Assembly: GCA_030220185.1 (NCBI GenBank) | Contig: JASPKZ010007286.1 | Location: 1,701,501 to 1,765,500 of the forward strand | Direction: 5' to 3' | Source: Diploptera punctata | Taxonomy: Eukaryota; Arthropoda; Insecta; Blattodea; Blaberidae | DNA length: 64,000 nt | Shown: positions 36,101-42,100 of the stretch, one piece after another | Numbering within the stretch: the stretch's first letter is position 1 | Layout of the letters: the number at the start of each line of letters is the position of its first letter | The notes under the pieces: generated by a model | The model's database searches: none | Told to the model about the DNA's origin: nothing | The model's input: the letters and a program-made list of their open reading frames with translations, nothing else | Translations under genes and position numbers: made by a program

Positions 36101-39100
36101 TGAATTTATTTGGTCATATTGTATATGTTTCTGGTTAGAATCAGAAGGCTGTGTTTGTCTACGAGGGTAAATTAAATATATGTTGTTTTTTTTAATTTTT
36201 TTATTATGATATTTCGGCATAACTGAACACACAGATGTTGTTTAAAATCTCGCTTAACATTTTATTTCCTTTCACAAATTATCAGTAAACTTTTAATCAC
36301 AATTTCCACTCACAATTAATCTTGTTTCAATGTTTATCTCAGTCACAATTATTTCACAGTCACCGATGAATCTGTTCACCATAATTTCTCATACACTTAA
36401 CTTTTTGCCACCCAACACAAGACTGACTGACTTCCGTCATCGCCTCAGATTATGTAGGCGAGTAGATGGAACTTTCTAGGCCCAGGGTTGGGACACTTCC
36501 ACATGGAAATCTCTCGAGACCAATTTTCCCGAACAGGGAAACAGAGACTTGTAGAGTCGTCTAGAATGAGGGCCTAGACATTTTGATGTTTGCTCAGGCT
36601 TTTTGACTTGCAATTGGCAACTCGCAAATCTATTTTGACCAATGCAAGACCAATATTCTCGTCTTGCCTGCATAATTTAACGTCACTGTATAACACATAA
36701 CAATAGAAAATGTTTTATTTTTTATGTATTAAAAAATGGAAACTATAAAAACATGTTTCATTACAATAATAAACAAATTTAAATATTGGAATGCAGGCTT
36801 TCACGGCCGGTAATCATGGTAATAAAAGATTCTGGGCTATGTGGCCATGGTCTATAACTGGCGTTTCTTCCAGACGTTTCTCCCTCAACTGCGGAGGGCA
36901 TCTTCAGTGGCGAGCGCTTCCAGCTGTTGTTTCTCTGTCGTAGACTCGACTGCGAATGATTCGCAGTCGAGTCTACGACAGAGAAACAACAGCTGGAAGC
37001 GCTCGCCACTGAAGATGCCCTCCGCAGTTGAGGGAGAAACGTCTGGAAGAAACGCCAGTTATAGACCACGGCCACATAGCCCGGAATATTTTATTACCAA
37101 AATTTAAATATTTATTATAAAGTATCACTCACCAATCATCTTGAGACAGTGAAGGGTTAAAAATACTTGGTGTTGCAGTGAACAATGAAAACTTTCTCCA
37201 AGTTTTCCATCACAGACCAATGTCACTTATCTCGGAACAATGTACATTACTGGAGAAGGACCACTCAATACCACAAGAAGATAGTCTTGCTTATTTCATC
37301 AAAAAAATGTCACTGACACAACTTTTCAACTTTGCCAACGTCTACTTGCCCTTCCAAAACTTTAGCACTTTTACTCATAGCATGAAATTTCCCGTATTTT
37401 TTGAGAGAAAACGTCTTTCCATTACTTGTAAAAAATCCAATAAATTCAGCAACATATTGCTGCAAACAAGAATGAATACCTTGTTTTATTTTCAGTATTA
37501 TATTGGTACTGTATAAGTAGTCTGATGTAATCAGGACAAATGACTGACTGACAAAGATGCTGACAAGAATATTCAAATCCAGTGAGATGTGTCGGTTTGA
37601 ACAAAAATAAGGAATTCCTCTTCGTGTTAGCGTGTGGAGTGAAAGTCACAATGTGATACAATACGTTTAAGAATGAAATTCATTCACATTGTGATTTTAT
37701 TGAGAAAAATGTATGAGTTTTTGGATTAATTAAAAAAATTATAATAAAAAGCAGTTTATGTTATTTTAGCCAAATTATTTAAAATATGTATTTACATAAA
37801 AATATGTATTTTATGTGAAATAGGACTTCATGTACAGATTACAGTGTTCTGCTTTGGAATTTCTGTCATAAAAAAAGTTTATTTATATAAAAAATCTGTT
37901 TCCTAATAATTATATAAATGTACTATTATAACATTTGGATGCATATTTCATATTATTCTATATATTCAATAAAATATTTTTTGGTCGATGTGACTAATTT
38001 CTTATACTTACCAATATTGTTGTTACTGGAAGTAAGTCAATGTTCCCACATCTAACCTGGTTGCTATGCAAACAAAAGAAATCGCAATGCTGATATGGAG
38101 TCAAAAAGCACACATTCGGTAAGTAAAATAAAACATTTCTTGAAAGTTTTGTACACTAACTCGTACCTTTCTTTAGACTTTTCCGGAATTAATGCAGAAC
38201 ATCCCACTCTCCAGGCTTTTTCAATTTCCCTATCATCTACCATGACTTCTTCCATAATAAAATTATCAAACAGATTCTAATCACGGTACTACATATAAAA
38301 ATGTCTCCACAGCCAACAATCATTGCTTATAATAAAACAAATGAAAAGCTACATAGCAAGATCACCAAATGTTTCTTTCTCATAGAAGTCATTTACATCC
38401 AACCAATATTTTAATTCATTTATTACTATATTTAATAAAAATTAGTCACATCGACCAAAAAATAGTATGCAATACACATGAGGTAAGCATGTAACAGATC
38501 TCGAAAATTGAAAAAACTCGGCGCAAGCACCTAGTTTTTTTTTCAAACTTTTTCTCGATCAGTAACAAGTGCTTACCTCACTTGTATCGCAATATACTGT
38601 TGATATACTTGTAGCATTTTTTAAAGAACTTCCCTTCATCTCTAAATTGTCCTAGATGGACTTACACCACTTGTGTTCTTAACCCCTCATATAAGAATAT
38701 ACATATTTACCCTTATTGGTATACACCTATATATCCTAGAAATTATATTGGTAACCTAAATGTCAAACTTCTCAAAAACGAGAAATAAATAATTAAAAAT
38801 AATTTTTTAATTAAACTTCATAGTGATATTTCCTATAAAACTTCAAAATAAAAAGAAACTTAAATTTTAAAATAATATATAAGAAGGTTGTTGTAATGAA
38901 CTTTTTCTAAATACCCATGGGGTTATATATTCTTTGCAAAGAGTAAAAAAAATATATTGAATTTTGAATTGTAATCATCAATTCAGTTAAATGAATTAGA
39001 ACATTTCACAGCATCCATACCCAACAGAAGACGAGAAACGTCAGATAGCTGCACAGACAAACCTGACGCTGCTGCAGGTGAATAACTGGTTTATCAATGC

Positions 39101-42100
39101 ACGACGACGCATCTTGCAGCCGATGTTAGATGCTTCGAATCCTGCATCAAATGACCAGACTGGCTCAGGGAACAGCATGCACGGCAAAAGTTCAAATACG
39201 AAGAAGGTCAAAAACTCTGGTAATGGAAATAGCAAGCAGGCTGCACAGAGGTTCTGGCCAGAAAATATTGCATCTTTGCAGCCTCAGCTAAATGTGTCAG
39301 CTGAATCCAATGGGGCAACACATACAGGTAACGATAATTGTAATATATTGTTGATGATTAAACAACATAACATGTTAGATTGTAAATAATAAACTACTCT
39401 TATCTTATATATAAAAATCAATGTTTGTGTTGATGATCTTGATGAAGATTTTCGGGCTGTAGGCCGTGGTCGTGAGGCTTGTAGTTCCCCGAAGTTTCGC
39501 CAAAGACAAGGGTGAGGATGCCAGACGCAGTCTTTGACGAAACTTTGGGGACTACAAGCCTCATGACCACGGCCTACAGCCCGAAAATCTTCATCAAGAT
39601 CATCATTGCAACTCCGGCCGTGAAAGTCTACGTGAATACAATGTTTGTTTGTTTGTATGTTTGTTGGTTTGTTTGTTTGTTCATTTGTTCGTATTCTATG
39701 CACGGTCATACCGTTGATCTGATTTTGATGGGATTTTTTTCAAAATATTGAGAAGATTCCCAGGATGAACATAGGCTATAAGAGAGTTGTGATAATCAAC
39801 CCCTTCACCCCTAAAAATCACCCTTTGTAGTGAAAAACGTGAAATAAAGTCCCTATTTTGATGCTTAAATGGCTTATGCTGCCTAAACCATAACAAATAC
39901 ACCAAATTAATGTACACAGAATTGAACATATCAAAAAACTCTACAAAAAAGTCCATGACAGCATATGTTTATCTTCTACAGATAACTCACAATAACAATT
40001 TTTGTCTTTTATTGCTGCCAAGTATATCGGGATAAGCAGATTCCCGAACAGTGTACGGCTGATGGTAAAAACATATTAGCATTTATTTATGAGTAGCAGC
40101 GCACACCGAGTATTAGCTAGTATATAAATTAAAGTTTTCACCAAAACCTAAGAACCTCAGTTGCAGGAAATACCTTGGACTAAATAATAGGAGTTATACT
40201 GCAGCCACTGATTCTCCGGCCTTGACATTTTCATGACAGTGTTACCGATATGGATATTTAGTGGGAGTGGCCGCTTTATGTATGTGGTTAGCAGACATAC
40301 ACCTGACAACATTTCAGCAATTTCAAACCTTACTAGCATGCTATAGCTGCATCAAGAGCAGTGATTGGTTGTGGCAGACATCTACTCTCACTAGAACCAT
40401 ATCCTTATTGGCAGTAGAGGGCGAATTCTCCCTTTACCCCTCATATAACCTAAACTTCAGAGCCAGAGATGTGGCGGCTCGGGTATGGACATACACGACT
40501 CAACTCATATTTGTAGATTTCTTGAAGATCTGGGTTTCAATGCTTTAAGCATCATTATCAATTCTTTCTAACTGTTGAATCAGCAGTTGATGATCCTGTA
40601 GATTGATTTCTGCTCCCTCTGTTGGCTGATCGATGAACTTCCAAATAATTTTTTTTTCTCTGCGAAATTCAAAATTCATTATTTTCTTTCTATTTTTGTG
40701 GATGTAAATTTTCTCCCAAATTGTGAGTTCCTTAGATTTATCTATTTCAGTAATTTGGTTTTGAAGAAGTAATTCTCTTCATGCCTGATGTTGTAGTAAC
40801 ATTTTGAAGAAGGATTGGTGTCCCAAAAAGAATTACTGGTTCAGGTTGGGTTTAGTTTTCGGTAGAGCCGGATTCTCTTCTTAGGGTCGGAAGTTGGTAC
40901 ACTGGATAGGAAAACACTTCAAAATTACTAAAAAATGTTTCTTGTAGAAATAATTGCACATTTATTCACTTCTTAAAGTTCCCAGCAGATTAAGTAAATG
41001 TAGGTGGTATTATTCTTCACCGTCCATTAAAATTAAATTATTTTCTTTTTCCTGAATCAATTATTCTTCTTATATTAAATATTACATTTTATCAGGAGAT
41101 CTCTTCTTGCATCAGAAGATCTCTTGTTGCTTCTATCTTTGTTGAAAGTTGTATGCAGAATAACTAGTGTAATTCTTTTATAATTTTAAAGAACATTATT
41201 ACATCACATGATGATAATTTTAAATTCTATTGGTTAATAGTTCTTTAAATATAAGGTTTGATTTGATAAATAAGAAAGTTAATTGTCTTAACATCCAATC
41301 AGAGTTCAGTTTACTTTCATTTAAGAATATGAAGTTAAGCAGGTGTTCTTATTACAGTTATAATAGAAGGCTTTACAATTTTGACAACAATGACTTAAAA
41401 CAATTTTTAAAAGCATTATTTACAGAAACTGTTATGTAATACAATTTCTTTAATTGTTACTGAAACAGTTTTATTCAACAAAAACCAACAATGAATTATT
41501 TAGATGTTTTTCTTTATTTAAGTTATATTTAAATATTAAAAGAATTTTAAAATACAAAATTATTAACTTTAACGTTCATATTTATTATGATATTAAAATT
41601 CTGCTTTAGTTTTTAATCAAAATCAAAGTGGGAGGTAACACTATGAGGTACTTACAATTTATGAATGAGTTGAAGAAATTTGTGAAGACATTACACTTGT
41701 AAAGTTTTATTTTTAAGGGGGGTAGAATTTAAGTTGGAATATGTCTGATTTGCAGTTGTCGATAATTGTAAACTTAAGACTGATCGAGTTGGAGGGAACA
41801 CTAAAATATTCCTGTAGAACTTTGTGAGGTGGGATATTAAGAACATTTTCTCCAATTTATTCATAAATTTGTTTTTTGATTCTGTGTTTTTCTGACCATG
41901 CATGCAGATTTTTTCCATTTCTCCATTTTTAACATTTTTAAGGTGTTTCAATCTTGCATTCAAGTTCCTTTTTGTTTTTCATATGTATTTTTTTTTTCAC
42001 AGTCTTTGCAATCAGTTTGATAAATTCCTGATTTATTGCCTTCATCAATCTTTTCATTTTTGTTGGTTTTATTTAATCTATTCAGGCTATAATCATTTTT

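Larger units (their letters stand above)
36788..37099. mobile_element. PLE subfamily 6 inverted dimer, near-perfect palindrome
   Basis: Flanked by AAATTTAAATATT (36775-36787, 37100-37112). Arms of about 115-120 bp centred on gcgaatgattcgc near 36959. The matching open frames on both strands (36779-37075, 36841-37107) are palindrome artefacts. Confidence 0.93.
39403..40120 (+). mobile_element. Non-autonomous Helitron 2 hosting PLE 7
   Basis: Starts TCTTATATATAAAAATCAATG after A (39402) and ends ATTAGCTAG before T (40121). Contains a GTTT-rich 5' part and gcacggtcataccgttgatc. A PLE 7 dimer occupies 39429-39638. It begins 76 nt after the exon 5 donor. Confidence 0.72.

Noticed and set aside
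36779..37107. Two overlapping opposite-strand ORFs with almost identical proteins
   Set aside because: They arise from a near-perfect palindrome (PLE 6 dimer), not from coding genes.
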